The notes under the pieces: generated by a model
Told to the model about the DNA's origin: nothing
Seen by the model: the letters and a program-made list of their open reading frames with translations, nothing else
The model's database searches: none
Source of the DNA: Caballeronia sp. Lep1P3
GTDB lineage: Bacteria; Pseudomonadota; Gammaproteobacteria; Burkholderiales; Burkholderiaceae
Direction of reading: 5' to 3'
DNA: 64,000 bases
Assembly: GCF_022879595.1 (NCBI RefSeq)
Contig: NZ_CP084266.1
Coordinates: 992,001 to 1,056,000 of the forward strand
In this document: in pieces, positions 56,206 to 64,000 of the stretch
Layout of the letters: each line of letters opens with the position of its first letter
How positions within the stretch are numbered: the stretch's first letter is position 1
Position numbers and translations under genes: made by a program

Positions 56206-57045
56206 TTACTGTTCCGTGCGCTTATATGACTGCAGTCCCGGCTTGATCGACTTGTCGTCGAGGAACTGCTTCAGGCCCTCTGCACGGCCCTGCTCCGGGT
56301 CACGCAGCAGCGCCTGATCGAGCTTGGCGTACAGGTAATCCTCATTTTGGTCCCACGTCAGTTCACGTGAGCGCTTGAAGCCGTGCTTGGCTGCGCGCAG
56401 AACGACCGGATTCTTTTCCAGCAGCTTCTGAGCGAGCTTCACGACTTCCTCACGCAGTTGTGCACGCGGCACGCTCTTGTTGACGAGGCCCATCGCTGCG
56501 GCTTCCTGACCCGTGAAGGTGTCGCCCGTCATGATGTAATGCAGTGCCTGACGATGACCGACCGTATCGGCCATTGCCTTGCTCACGAGATTTCCCGGCG
56601 GAATGCCCCAGTTGATTTCAGACAGGCCAAAGACCGCTTCGTCCGCCGCCATGGCGAGATCGCACGCAACGAGGGGCGAGAAGCCGCCACCGAAACACCA
56701 TCCGTTCACCATTGCGATGGTCGGCTTCGCGTACATGCGTAAGAGCTTCCATTGCCACTGGCAGGCATCGCGGCGAATTTTCTCCTGAAGAATCTCCGGA
56801 CCTGCATCGACTTCGCGGAAATACTCTTTCAAATCCATGCCGGCGGTCCAGGCGTCGCCTGCACCGGTCAGCACCAGCACGCGCGCATCCGCATCCAATT
56901 CAAGCGTCTCGAGGACCTGAATCATCTCGCTGTTGAGCGTGGGACTCATTGCATTGCGCTTTTCCGGACGATTGAACATCACCCAGGCGATGCCCGACTC
57001 CACTTTCACGTCAACGGTTTTCCAGCGACCTTCATAGCTTGCCAT
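56206..57045 (-). CDS. ech: Feruloyl/p-hydroxycinnamoyl-CoA hydratase-lyase
   Basis: A protein of 279 residues of the crotonase superfamily. The residues defined in P. fluorescens HCHL are at the same positions: S123 (GGGFSPL), E143 (GLSEINWG) and Y239 (EDYLYA). It hydrates feruloyl-CoA and cleaves it to vanillin and acetyl-CoA. It is the first gene of the minus-strand operon; its promoter region carries the operators at 57126-57167. Confidence 0.96.
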   Translation of the reverse strand: MASYEGRWKTVDVKVESGIAWVMFNRPEKRNAMSPTLNSEMIQVLETLELDADARVLVLTGAGDAWTAGMDLKEYFREVDAGPEILQEKIRRDACQWQWKLLRMYAKPTIAMVNGWCFGGGFSPLVACDLAMAADEAVFGLSEINWGIPPGNLVSKAMADTVGHRQALHYIMTGDTFTGQEAAAMGLVNKSVPRAQLREEVVKLAQKLLEKNPVVLRAAKHGFKRSRELTWDQNEDYLYAKLDQALLRDPEQGRAEGLKQFLDDKSIKPGLQSYKRTEQ

Positions 57046-57125
57046 GCCTTTTCTCCAGCGCCTCGCGACGCAAAGTGTGAGTGTGTCCCCTGATCGCAGC
57101 GGCTGCCGAATGCACCGTTGTTTGT

Positions 57126-57167
57126 ATCAGGTAGCCTGACACCAATTCTAGTATCAAGCAGCCTGAT
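57126..57167. promoter_or_regulatory. Two operators at the ech promoter (57126-57140, 57153-57167)
   Basis: ATCAGGTAGCCTGAC and ATCAAGCAGCCTGAT, each one base off the dyad ATCAGG-N3-CCTGAT, with centres 27 bp apart. The second fills the spacer of the predicted ech promoter; the first lies just downstream of its -10. Placement is that of repressor sites, presumably for the MarR protein. Confidence 0.85.
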
Positions 57168-57174
57168 GAAACAA
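57145..57174 (-). promoter_or_regulatory. Predicted ech-vdh-fcs-marR promoter
   Basis: On the minus strand a -35 TTGTTT (57174-57169) and a -10 TAGAAT (57150-57145) are separated by 18 bases. The spacer contains an ATCAAG-N3-CCTGAT operator. The ech start codon is about 100 bp downstream. Confidence 0.55.
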
Positions 57175-57264
57175 GCGGCGCACACTCGGTAAAAACCCTC
57201 GGCTGGCATGCGATGCGATCAGTGCTGGCCCTCGCGCCGCACGTAGGGTATTCACCGAACTCAT

Positions 57265-57294
57265 TTGACTTGCCCGAATCAGGCGACCTGATAT
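57265..57294 (+). promoter_or_regulatory. Predicted promoter of the AAHS transporter gene
   Basis: A -35 TTGACT (57265-57270) and a -10 TGATAT (57289-57294) with an 18-base spacer. The operator at 57278-57292 covers the spacer and most of the -10. The transporter start codon is 105 bp downstream. Confidence 0.55.
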
Positions 57295-57365
57295 GAAATA
57301 TGCCCATCCAGCCGAACGGACGACACAGGTCCCTTTTTTTAGCGCTCGATATCAGGAAGCCTGAT
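57278..57365. promoter_or_regulatory. Two perfect operators at the transporter promoter (57278-57292, 57351-57365)
   Basis: ATCAGGCGACCTGAT and ATCAGGAAGCCTGAT are both perfect dyads. The first overlaps the predicted -10, the second lies 34 bp before the start codon. Together with the two ech-side sites they define a four-site regulon signature. No equivalent was seen before the porin or esterase genes. Confidence 0.88.
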
Positions 57366-58117
57366 TAACAGTGGAAAGTCACCGATTAAACAACCGACAT
57401 GAAAACCACCAGAACAGTATTGCCGGGAGACGGCATGAACACACGGTCCGTTGCGAGCACCGGCGCGCTCGCCACCTTGGGTCTTTGTTTTGCCATCGCG
57501 TTGCTGGAAGGACTCGACTTGCAGTCGGTCGGCGTAGCCGCGCCGCGCATGGCGCGCGAGTTCGGCCTGTCCGTCGCACAGATGGGCCTTGCGTTCAGCG
57601 CCGGAACTTTCGGCCTTCTTCCCGGCGCAATGTTTGGCGGCCGGTTGGCAGACCGGATCGGCCGCAAGCGAGTATTGATTCTTTCCGCGGCCATCTTCGG
57701 CCTGTTGTCAATCGCGACCGCGCTCGTCACGAGCTTCAACGCGCTGGTCGCCGTTCGGGTACTCACTGGAATCGGGCTCGGCGGTGCATTGCCGAACCTT
57801 ATCGCGTTGTCTTCGGAAGCAGTGTCGCCCAGGGCGCGTCATACGGCGGTGAGCGTGATGTATTGCGGCATTCCGTTCGGCGGCGTGATCGCTTCGGTCA
57901 TCGGCATTGTCAGCGCGGGCGATATCGAGTGGCGGCACATTTTCTATGTCGGCGGTGCCGGACCGCTGGTGCTCGTGCCGCTGCTCTTCGTGTTCCTGCC
58001 TGAGTCGAAAGCCTTCAGCCACGCCACGCATGGCGCGACTGGCAGGCCCGAGCCCGTCATGCAGGTGCTGTTCGGTGAGAATCGCGCCCTTTCGACGGCG
58101 CAAATCTGGATCAGTTA

Positions 58118-59029
58118 AAGGCCAGTTCAAAAAGCGCGCTCCGTTCGGCTGAAGATGTTCCAGCAGACGAGTGCGCAGGCTAGCTTTAAGAAAGCTTCGT
58201 GAATGTCAGCGCGGCGTTCGAAGCGAGTGCGGAGGCGACGGAAACCATGGAGCCAAGAATGAGTCCGTTCGACGACCCAACGGAATTTGCCGAGGCCGCT
58301 GCCGTGTTCCGTGCGACGCCTGGCGATAACCGGTTGGATGCCGCGCTCGCGAAGCCGGCGGCGATGCGAGTCAGAATCGTAACCACGGTCGGCGTAGATG
58401 ACCTTGGGCTTGCGAAGCGGTCGGCCGCGAGTGCCACGAATCGGCGGGATGGCGTCGACCAGCGGAAGCAGTTGGGTGACATCGTTGCGGTTTGCACCGG
58501 TCAGAATCGCGCTGACTGGAACGCCGTTGGCGTCTACGAGGACGTGGTGCTTGGAGCCTGGTCGCGCACGATCGGTGGGGTTTGGCCCAGTTTTTGGCCC
58601 GCCCCAACGGCTCGCACGGACGATGAATCGACAGCCGCATGTGAGAAGTCGAGCTGGCCCGACTCGCGCAGCTTGTCGAGCAGCAGCCCATGCAATCTGT
58701 CCCACACCCCGGCCTGCTGCCAGTCGTGCAACCGACGCCAGCAGGTCGCGCCAGAGCCGAAGCCTAGCCGCGTCGGTAGATGGTTCCAACGGATACCTGT
58801 CTTCAGAACGAGCAGGATGCCATTCAATGCTGCACGGTCCGAGACCGGTAGGCGCCCGGGGTAACGCTTGCGTCGCGGTCTGGGCGCTGGAAGTAGTGGT
58901 TCGATCAGTGCCCACAGTTCGTCATCGATGATAGGTGCCGGCATTCCTTGATCCGTTGTTCAGGCATCCAAGGTTAACCGTTTCGAAGAAAAGTAAACAG
59001 CCCTTCCGAGCTCTTTTTGAACTGGCCTT
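58118..59029 (-). mobile_element. IS5-family (IS427-like) insertion sequence, 912 bp
   Basis: The ends are inverted repeats beginning AAGGCCAGTTCAAAAAG, identical over 17 bases. The element is flanked by a TTA direct repeat (58115-58117 and 59030-59032), the target duplication. It carries one transposase in two overlapping frames on the minus strand. The complete ends, intact frames and clean duplication indicate a recent insertion. Confidence 0.95.
58127..58944 (-). CDS. IS5-family transposase, orfA + orfB with -1 frameshift
   Basis: orfA starts at the ATG 58944 (MPAPIIDDELWALIEPLLPA, N-terminal DUF4096-like helix-turn-helix; HAAVDSSSVRA with the first catalytic Asp) and would stop at 58534. 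orfB carries GSKHHVLVDANGVPVSAILTGANRNDVT, VIYADRGYDSD (second Asp) and GLGKFRWVVERTHSWLHGFRRL (the E of DDE). The frames differ by -1 and overlap at a run of five A (plus 58591-58595, T on plus) in CAAAAAC, a likely slippery site. Fusion gives about 272 residues. Confidence 0.9.
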
Positions 59030-59604
59030 TTACTTCTGCACGCTGATCGTCCTCTACTTTCTGCTCAACTGGCTGCCTTCCCTCATGGCCGCGCGCGGTC
59101 TTGGGCGCGCCCAAGTGGGCATCGTGCAAATCTTCTTCAACGTCGGCGGCGGTCTCGGCGCGCTCTGCATCGGCATGCTGATGGACCGTTTGCGCGGCGG
59201 CATCGTCGTGTCGGGCATGTATATCGGCATCATCGCGTCCCTCGCTGCGCTCTCCATCGCGCCAGGCTTTGCGGCACTCACCGTGTCCGCGTTTTTCGCG
59301 GGAATGTTCGTGATCGGCGGGCAGTCGGTCCTGTATGCACTTTCCGCCGCCTTCTATCCGACCTCGATGCGTGGCACCGGCGTCGGCGCTGCCGTCGCGG
59401 TAGGACGCGTGGGCTCCGTCGTCGGCCCGCTCGCCGCTGGGCAGTTGCTTGCGATGGGACGCAGCGCATCCGTCGTCATCGGCGCGAGCATTCCGGTCAC
59501 CCTGATTGCGGCAGCCGCGGCGCTGATGCTGATCCGCCGCCCGCGCGTGACCGACTAAATTCGCACAACAACACATGGATACAACACACTGGTTTGGAGA
59601 GGAA

Positions 59605-60750
59605 ATGCGAGCGAATCAACATAAGAAGACCATCGTTCTCGGCGGCGTCCTGCTCGCGTTTGCGGCAAGTGCTGCAGCGCAGTCCAGCGTCACGCTCTAC
59701 GGGATCGTCGATACGGGCATCGAATACGTGTCGCACGCAAATGCGGCGGGCGACGCGGTGTTCCGCATGCCCGCTGTTACTGGCGAGTTTCCGTCACGGT
59801 GGGGGCTGCGTGGCGTGGAAGATCTCGGCGGTGGATATAGCGCCGTGTTCACACTGGAGAACGGCTCCAATATCCGCGATGGCAGCCTCGGCCAGGGTGG
59901 ACGGTTGTTTGGCCGGCAGGCGTTCGTTGGCGTCAAGAGCCCTTACGGCACGGTGGCTTTCGGACGGCAGTACACCATGACGTATCTCGCGTTGATGAAT
60001 GCGGACGTCATCGGGCCGGACATCTACGGGATGGGATCGCTGGACGCGTACGTACCGAACGCCCGCGCTGACAATAGCGTGACGTACATGGACACGTATC
60101 GCGGCGTGACGCTCGGCGCCGGATACTCGTTCGGCCGCGATGCCGCAGGCAACAACTCGCCGGGACAAGGTTCTTGTATGGGCTCGGTGCCAGGTCACGG
60201 AACGGAGTGCCGCGACTGGTCCGTGATGCTCAAGTATGAAGCGCAGTACTTCGGCGCGGCAGCGTCATATGAAGAGCAACGCGGCGGAGCCACGGCCGCC
60301 GCCAACTTCTTCGATGGCGTCGCGCCGACTCCTCTCACCAATCCTGCCGACAAGGATGCGCGCACGCATGTGAGCGCTTATGCGCAATACGCAGGCGCGA
60401 AGATCGGATTGGGCTGGCTCGGACGTCGCGTTGTCACCGATTCTCCCGCTCTACCGAATGCGCGTTCCAATCTGTTCTTCGTGGGCGCGTCTTATTTCGT
60501 GACGCCCTCGTTCATCGTCGATGGCGAGGTCTATCGCATCGTGAATAGCGACCATGACACGCGTGCAACGATGGGCACACTGCGTACGACCTATCAGTTG
60601 TCCAAGCGCACCGCGGTCTATGCACAGGCTTCGTACCTCGCCAACAGCGCGAAAGCGCGCTTCTCGGTGAGCGGCGGCGGTGGCGGCACGACGCCCGCGG
60701 CCGGCGTCGGACAGACAGGCGCAATGATCGGCGTACGGCATTCTTTCTAA
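59605..60750 (+). CDS. OmpC/PorB-type outer-membrane porin
   Basis: A protein of 381 residues with a signal peptide (cleavage after AASAAAQ) and the Burkholderia porin opening SSVTLYGIVDTGIEYVSHAN, the loop GLRGVEDLGGGYSAVFTLENG, RQAFVGVKSPYGTVAFGRQYT, and the terminal MIGVRHSF with a final Phe for barrel assembly. The ATG at 59605 has GGAGAGG upstream; the frame begins at 59575. It lies between the transporter and the feruloyl esterase and is likely the outer-membrane entry for their substrates. Confidence 0.92.
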   Translation: MRANQHKKTIVLGGVLLAFAASAAAQSSVTLYGIVDTGIEYVSHANAAGDAVFRMPAVTGEFPSRWGLRGVEDLGGGYSAVFTLENGSNIRDGSLGQGGRLFGRQAFVGVKSPYGTVAFGRQYTMTYLALMNADVIGPDIYGMGSLDAYVPNARADNSVTYMDTYRGVTLGAGYSFGRDAAGNNSPGQGSCMGSVPGHGTECRDWSVMLKYEAQYFGAAASYEEQRGGATAAANFFDGVAPTPLTNPADKDARTHVSAYAQYAGAKIGLGWLGRRVVTDSPALPNARSNLFFVGASYFVTPSFIVDGEVYRIVNSDHDTRATMGTLRTTYQLSKRTAVYAQASYLANSAKARFSVSGGGGGTTPAAGVGQTGAMIGVRHSF

Positions 60751-60762
60751 AGGAGACGTCCC

Positions 60763-62472
60763 ATGAAAAAGACGATAATCGCAGCACTCGTATCGACCAT
60801 GATGGCGGCATGCGGCGGCGGCTCGGACGACCACGACTCGTCACTGCCGCAATTGAGTGCCGCGAGCCCCGCCGGTCTTGCCGGAACTTGCGACGCGCTG
60901 GCAGCGAAGCTCACCTTCGCCAATACGACTTATACGTCAGTCAAGGACGTACCGGCGGGCACGCTGACCATCGCGGGCAAGGCCGTGCCCGAACACTGTG
61001 TAATCGAAGGCACGATGAATCAGCGCGTCAGTTCCGTCGACGGAAAGACGTACGCGATAGGCTTTGAGATGCGATTGCCGCTCGCATGGAACGGACGCTT
61101 CTTCTATCAGGCAAACGGTGGCCTCGACGGCAGTGTCGTACCGGCGACCGGCGTCATCAGTGGCGGCGGTCCGCTCAATAATGCGCTCAGCATGGGCTTC
61201 GCGGTCATTAGCTCGGACGCTGGGCATTCATCGTCGCAGAATCCGCTTTTCGGACTCGATCCTCAGGCACGGCTCGATTACGGCTATCAGGCGGTAGCCA
61301 AGCTGACGCCAATGGCCAAGCAAGTCATCAAGACGGCTTACGGAAAAGGCCCCGATCGCAGCTACTTCGAGGGATGCTCGAACGGCGGGCGCCACGCGAT
61401 GGTCGCGGCAGCGCGCTACGCCGCCGATTACGACGGCATCATTGCTGGCGATCCAGGTGTTCATCTGCCAAAGGCGGCGATCGGCGAGATGTGGAGCGCG
61501 CAGCAATTCGCCAAGGTGGCGACGGCGACCACGGCAAGCGGACTGCCCGACATCACGACAGGGTTGACGGCGGCAGAGCGGCAAATGATTGCGTCGCACA
61601 TCATTGCTAAATGCGATGCGCTCGACGGAGCGACCGATGGCATGGTGCACGATATCAAGGCCTGCCAAGCCAATTTCGATCTCGCCCGAGACGTCCCGAC
61701 GTGCTCCACTAACGCGCGCGATGGGTCTTGTCTCACCAGCGCGCAAAAGGACGCGCTCGGCAATGTGTTTTCCGGCGCGCACAACAGCGCCGGCACCGCG
61801 CTCTATGCAAGCTTTCCGTACGATGCCGGTATCAGCGGTTCGGGTTGGGCGCAGTGGAAGCAAAACAATTCGGTCACGCTCGACCCCGGCGCCGCAGCCT
61901 TCACCTTTACAACACCGCCGCAAAGTGCATCCGTACTCAGTCAGTTATCGGCTTACGCACTCAACTTCAACATGGATACCGATGCGCCCAAGATCTTTGC
62001 GACGAGCGGTGTCTATAGCGAGTCGTCGTGGTCGTTCATGACGCCGCCTGACGAAACAAATCTGTCGGTACTTAAGAACCGGGGCGCCAAGCTAATCGTT
62101 TATCACGGTACGAGCGATCCGGTTTTCTCGTCGAACGACACGACAGATTGGTATCAGCGACTGATGACGGTGAACGGCGGCGATGCGAGCAATTTTGCGC
62201 GCCTCTACACGGTTGCGGGTATGAACCACTGCTCGGGCGGTCCTACCGCAGATCAATTCGACATGCTGACGCCGATGATTGCCTGGGTTGAACAAGGCAA
62301 GGCGCCCGATAGCGTCGTCGCGACCGCTCGCGATGCAAGCAACGCCATACCGAATCCGGAAGTGCCGGCTGACTGGGGCGCGAATCGCACGCGGCCGTTG
62401 TGCACCTATCCCAAGGTCGCGCGCTACAAGGGTGGCGATATGAACGCGGCATCGAGCTTCGCCTGTAGTTGA
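60763..62472 (+). CDS. Tannase/feruloyl esterase family lipoprotein
   Basis: A protein of 569 residues with the lipobox MMAACGGG. The tannase/feruloyl esterase signature is complete: nucleophile S206 in GCSNGG, D452 in GTSDPVF, H489 in GMNHCSGG, with neighbouring C205 and C490 forming the CS-D-HC disulfide arrangement. It should hydrolyse feruloyl or galloyl esters outside the cytoplasm and feed ferulate to the fcs-ech-vdh route. It starts 12 bases after the porin stop, in an operon with it. Confidence 0.93.
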   Translation: MKKTIIAALVSTMMAACGGGSDDHDSSLPQLSAASPAGLAGTCDALAAKLTFANTTYTSVKDVPAGTLTIAGKAVPEHCVIEGTMNQRVSSVDGKTYAIGFEMRLPLAWNGRFFYQANGGLDGSVVPATGVISGGGPLNNALSMGFAVISSDAGHSSSQNPLFGLDPQARLDYGYQAVAKLTPMAKQVIKTAYGKGPDRSYFEGCSNGGRHAMVAAARYAADYDGIIAGDPGVHLPKAAIGEMWSAQQFAKVATATTASGLPDITTGLTAAERQMIASHIIAKCDALDGATDGMVHDIKACQANFDLARDVPTCSTNARDGSCLTSAQKDALGNVFSGAHNSAGTALYASFPYDAGISGSGWAQWKQNNSVTLDPGAAAFTFTTPPQSASVLSQLSAYALNFNMDTDAPKIFATSGVYSESSWSFMTPPDETNLSVLKNRGAKLIVYHGTSDPVFSSNDTTDWYQRLMTVNGGDASNFARLYTVAGMNHCSGGPTADQFDMLTPMIAWVEQGKAPDSVVATARDASNAIPNPEVPADWGANRTRPLCTYPKVARYKGGDMNAASSFACS

Positions 62473-62944
62473 CGAGTTGGTTAGCGGGACTGTTTCTACC
62501 CTGTTCTTATTGCTCCAAAAGCTTGAACGGCGAGTGGCGTCTGGTTGTAAGTTGCTCGCCGGTTCTGACTGACCCCGCCAAGAGTCGAGCTGCGACGAGG
62601 GTGGCGCATCTGGGGCCTTTTGCGGGGCGTGCATACGCCCTGGCGCGTACGCGGTGCTGATACCGATCTGCTCTGGACTTTTCGACGTTGGCCGCAGCCA
62701 GGTTCGCCTGCTGAAGCGCACGCGAAGGTGCCGTTCGGCGATCAGATCGTGCAATACTAGTGCGCAGGGCGAACTCAATCCGGCCCATGACGACGCGCAC
62801 CTTGGGCATCAATTCCGCTTCGGGCATATCGCGTACTGCTGCCGGACAGTTGGGCCCACGCGACTTTGGTCAACTGCATCGAGTGATGGCCGTTCATCGC
62901 ATCCTTCGGATCGGCCTGTTTTTGAATCGCAATGAGGAAACTAA
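62473..62944. other. Intergenic gap, nothing recognised
   Basis: 470 bp after the esterase gene. Minus-strand frames here (up to 106 and 228 codons) lack family motifs and are probably chance openings. No terminator hairpin with a T-run was found. Confidence 0.4.
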
Positions 62945-63319
62945 ATGGCAGCGACTTTTAACGAAGAAGAAGTGCGCGAGTGCGCCTACCGTCTTTGGGA
63001 AGCGGACGGACGCCGCGAAGGCCGCGACGACCACTACTGGTACCTCGCCATTCAGCTCCTTGAAGAACAGGCTCGGCTTTCTGAAGGAATGTCCGAATCA
63101 ATCGGGGCTTCGCCTTCCGTGCGAGAACGGAAAGTTGCCACGTCCAAGCAAGCCGCCCCCAAAAAATTATCAGGGTTGACAGACGCACAAGCCGACGCCG
63201 ATCGCCGCGTGCAGGCAACGCCTACTGCCGATGCAAAGAAAGCGGAAAAGGTTCAACGCCGAGCGGTTGGATCGACAGTGGGCCGCGTCGCTGCAGGAAA
63301 GAAAAAAGCCGCGGCGTGA
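62945..63319 (+). CDS. DUF2934 protein
   Basis: A protein of 124 residues. The N-terminal DUF2934 motif is EVRECAYRLWEADGRREGRDDHYWYLAI; the C-terminal half is lysine/alanine-rich (KKAEKVQRRAVGSTVGRVAAGKKKAAA), resembling histone-like tails. DUF2934 proteins are small, of unknown role, and common in soil Proteobacteria. A GAGGAA precedes the ATG. Confidence 0.85.
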   Translation: MAATFNEEEVRECAYRLWEADGRREGRDDHYWYLAIQLLEEQARLSEGMSESIGASPSVRERKVATSKQAAPKKLSGLTDAQADADRRVQATPTADAKKAEKVQRRAVGSTVGRVAAGKKKAAA

Positions 63320-63645
63320 AAAGCAACGTCTCATCCCAAAGTCGAGAGCGAACAGAATGAAATCGTCGACACTCGTCTGTCGCCGCGATACATCAATAAG
63401 CGCATCGAGGCCGCGCCCGCCGGATTCTTTTCAGCGATAATCGCCGGGGCTGGCTTGCTGTAAGGCACGGGCCGCGCCGCGCACGGGGCCTGTAGCGAAG
63501 CGGGCATCCGCATGTCGACGAACGTTCGGCAACGTGATAGCCCACGTCGGTGCGCGAGCGGCCGATTCGCCCACGCCCGGAATCACGCGAGACGTTCCGG
63601 CTCGCGCCGCCCGCATCGGGCACGAGCCGCATGAGAGGACCGTTC
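63320..63645. other. Gap with a possible coding remnant
   Basis: 326 bp. A plus-strand stretch reading RYINKRIEAAPAGFFSAIIA then GAGLL and a TAA near 63460 looks protein-like (membrane segment) but lacks a start and is not recognised. Nothing else seen. Confidence 0.3.
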
Positions 63646-63936
63646 ATGCAACGATTCGAGTTCTTCCATCTCTTCGACGACGGTCCCGACGCGCTTCGCG
63701 GCAAGGTCGCCGGTCTTTTTTTCTTGTTGATCGCAACCAATCTCGGTGTCTGGATGTGGACGCTGACCGCGCTGCACGGCGAACCAGGCCTGCTGAGCGC
63801 CGCGCTGCTCGCCTACACTTTCGGCCTGCGTCACGCGGTCGATGCCGACTACATCGCCGCCATCGACAACACTACGCGCAAGCTAATGCAGAGCGGCAAG
63901 CGCCGATACGACGCGATTCCCGTCAATCGCGGCTGA
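63646..63936 (+). pseudogene. Truncated NiCoT-family nickel/cobalt permease
   Basis: 96 residues from the ATG at 63646 with AGAGGA upstream. A first helix (GLFFLLIATNLGVWMWTLTAL) is followed by LLAYTFGLRHAVDADYIAAIDNTTRKLMQSGKR, the NiCoT signature (HxxxxDH in helix II), then the frame closes. The signature histidine of HAVDADH is tyrosine here. Full NiCoT proteins have about 330-350 residues with eight helices, so this is a truncated gene. Confidence 0.8.
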
Positions 63937-63948
63937 CGGCACCGGGCC

Positions 63949-64000
63949 ATGCGACGCCGAATCGTCCGGTTCACGGGCAGCCTCCTCGGATTGTTCGCAA
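63949..64000 (+). CDS. Possible start of a further gene, cut by the window edge
   Basis: From the ATG at 63949 the frame MRRRIVRFTGSLLGLFA is open to the end of the window and looks like a signal or anchor sequence. Only 17 codons are visible and there is no strong ribosome site. Confidence 0.25.
   Translation, partial: MRRRIVRFTGSLLGLFA

Larger units (their letters stand above)
57399..59558 (+). pseudogene. AAHS-family aromatic acid transporter, split by an IS element
   Basis: The 5' part (57399-58114) encodes six helices with GGRLADRIGRKRVLIL and RVLTGIGLGGALPNLIALSSE; the 3' part (59030-59558) resumes with YFCTLIVLYFLLNWLPSLMA. Removing 58115-59029 rejoins 716 + 529 = 1245 bases, an intact 414-codon frame (IWIS-YFCT). 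The protein resembles 4-hydroxybenzoate/hydroxycinnamate:H+ symporters. The insertion stops the reading frame at codon 239 (TAA at 58116), so transport by it is lost in this strain unless the IS excises. Confidence 0.93.

Noticed and set aside
62507..62827. 106-codon minus-strand frame after the esterase gene
   Set aside because: No ribosome site, family motif or typical composition.

Overview
The window is GC-rich, densely coded DNA from a Burkholderiaceae member, most like Paraburkholderia or Caballeronia. The taxonomic call is an inference from high third-position GC, the mix of LysR/IclR/MarR-regulated aromatic catabolism, the hopanoid hpnIJKL block, a complete pel operon and the OmpC-type porin. 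No rRNA, tRNA or CRISPR array was seen. The many aromatic-uptake systems and decayed genes suggest accessory or second-replicon DNA.

Layout. 1-7 kb (minus strand): the start of a Wza-type polysaccharide export lipoprotein, then hopanoid tailoring genes hpnI-hpnJ-hpnK-hpnL and a cytochrome b561. 7-11.4 kb (plus): LysR regulator, ACS-type MFS permease, 4-oxalomesaconate hydratase and CHA aldolase, the lower half of a meta-cleavage pathway without its ring-opening enzymes. 11.4-28 kb: mixed housekeeping and accessory genes (a GT-C-like membrane protein, AtoE short-chain fatty acid transporter, chemoreceptor, DszC-like flavoenzyme with an atypical SDR, DUF4142, DUF4337, histidine phosphatase, MFS, esterase, DUF4118 protein, ferritin-VIT fusion MbfA, PAP2 phosphatase).

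28-38 kb holds two IclR/transporter modules. The first (IclR plus MFS) has matching CAGAAC/GTTCTG operator-like repeats in front of both genes. The second (IclR divergent from an MHS transporter and a divergent type II dehydroquinase) has a perfect GTTCCGG-T-CCGGAAC palindrome between the divergent genes. Between and after them lies a gene graveyard: SDR, aldo/keto reductase, LysR, PAP2, NHL-repeat and response-regulator remnants.

38.9-51.9 kb is an intact pelABCDEFG operon for the cationic exopolysaccharide Pel. PelD retains the c-di-GMP binding residues (RSLD plus YxxR).

51.9-62.5 kb is a ferulate/hydroxycinnamate catabolic island: ech-vdh-fcs-marR on the minus strand; divergently an AAHS transporter, an OmpC-type porin and a secreted tannase/feruloyl esterase. 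The shared intergenic region has four ATCAGG-N3-CCTGAT operators, one inside the -35/-10 spacer of each predicted divergent promoter. A 912-bp IS5-family element, flanked by a 3-bp TTA duplication, has broken the transporter; removing it and one TTA restores a 414-residue frame exactly.

The window closes with a DUF2934 protein, a truncated NiCoT-type nickel/cobalt permease and possibly the start of one more gene.
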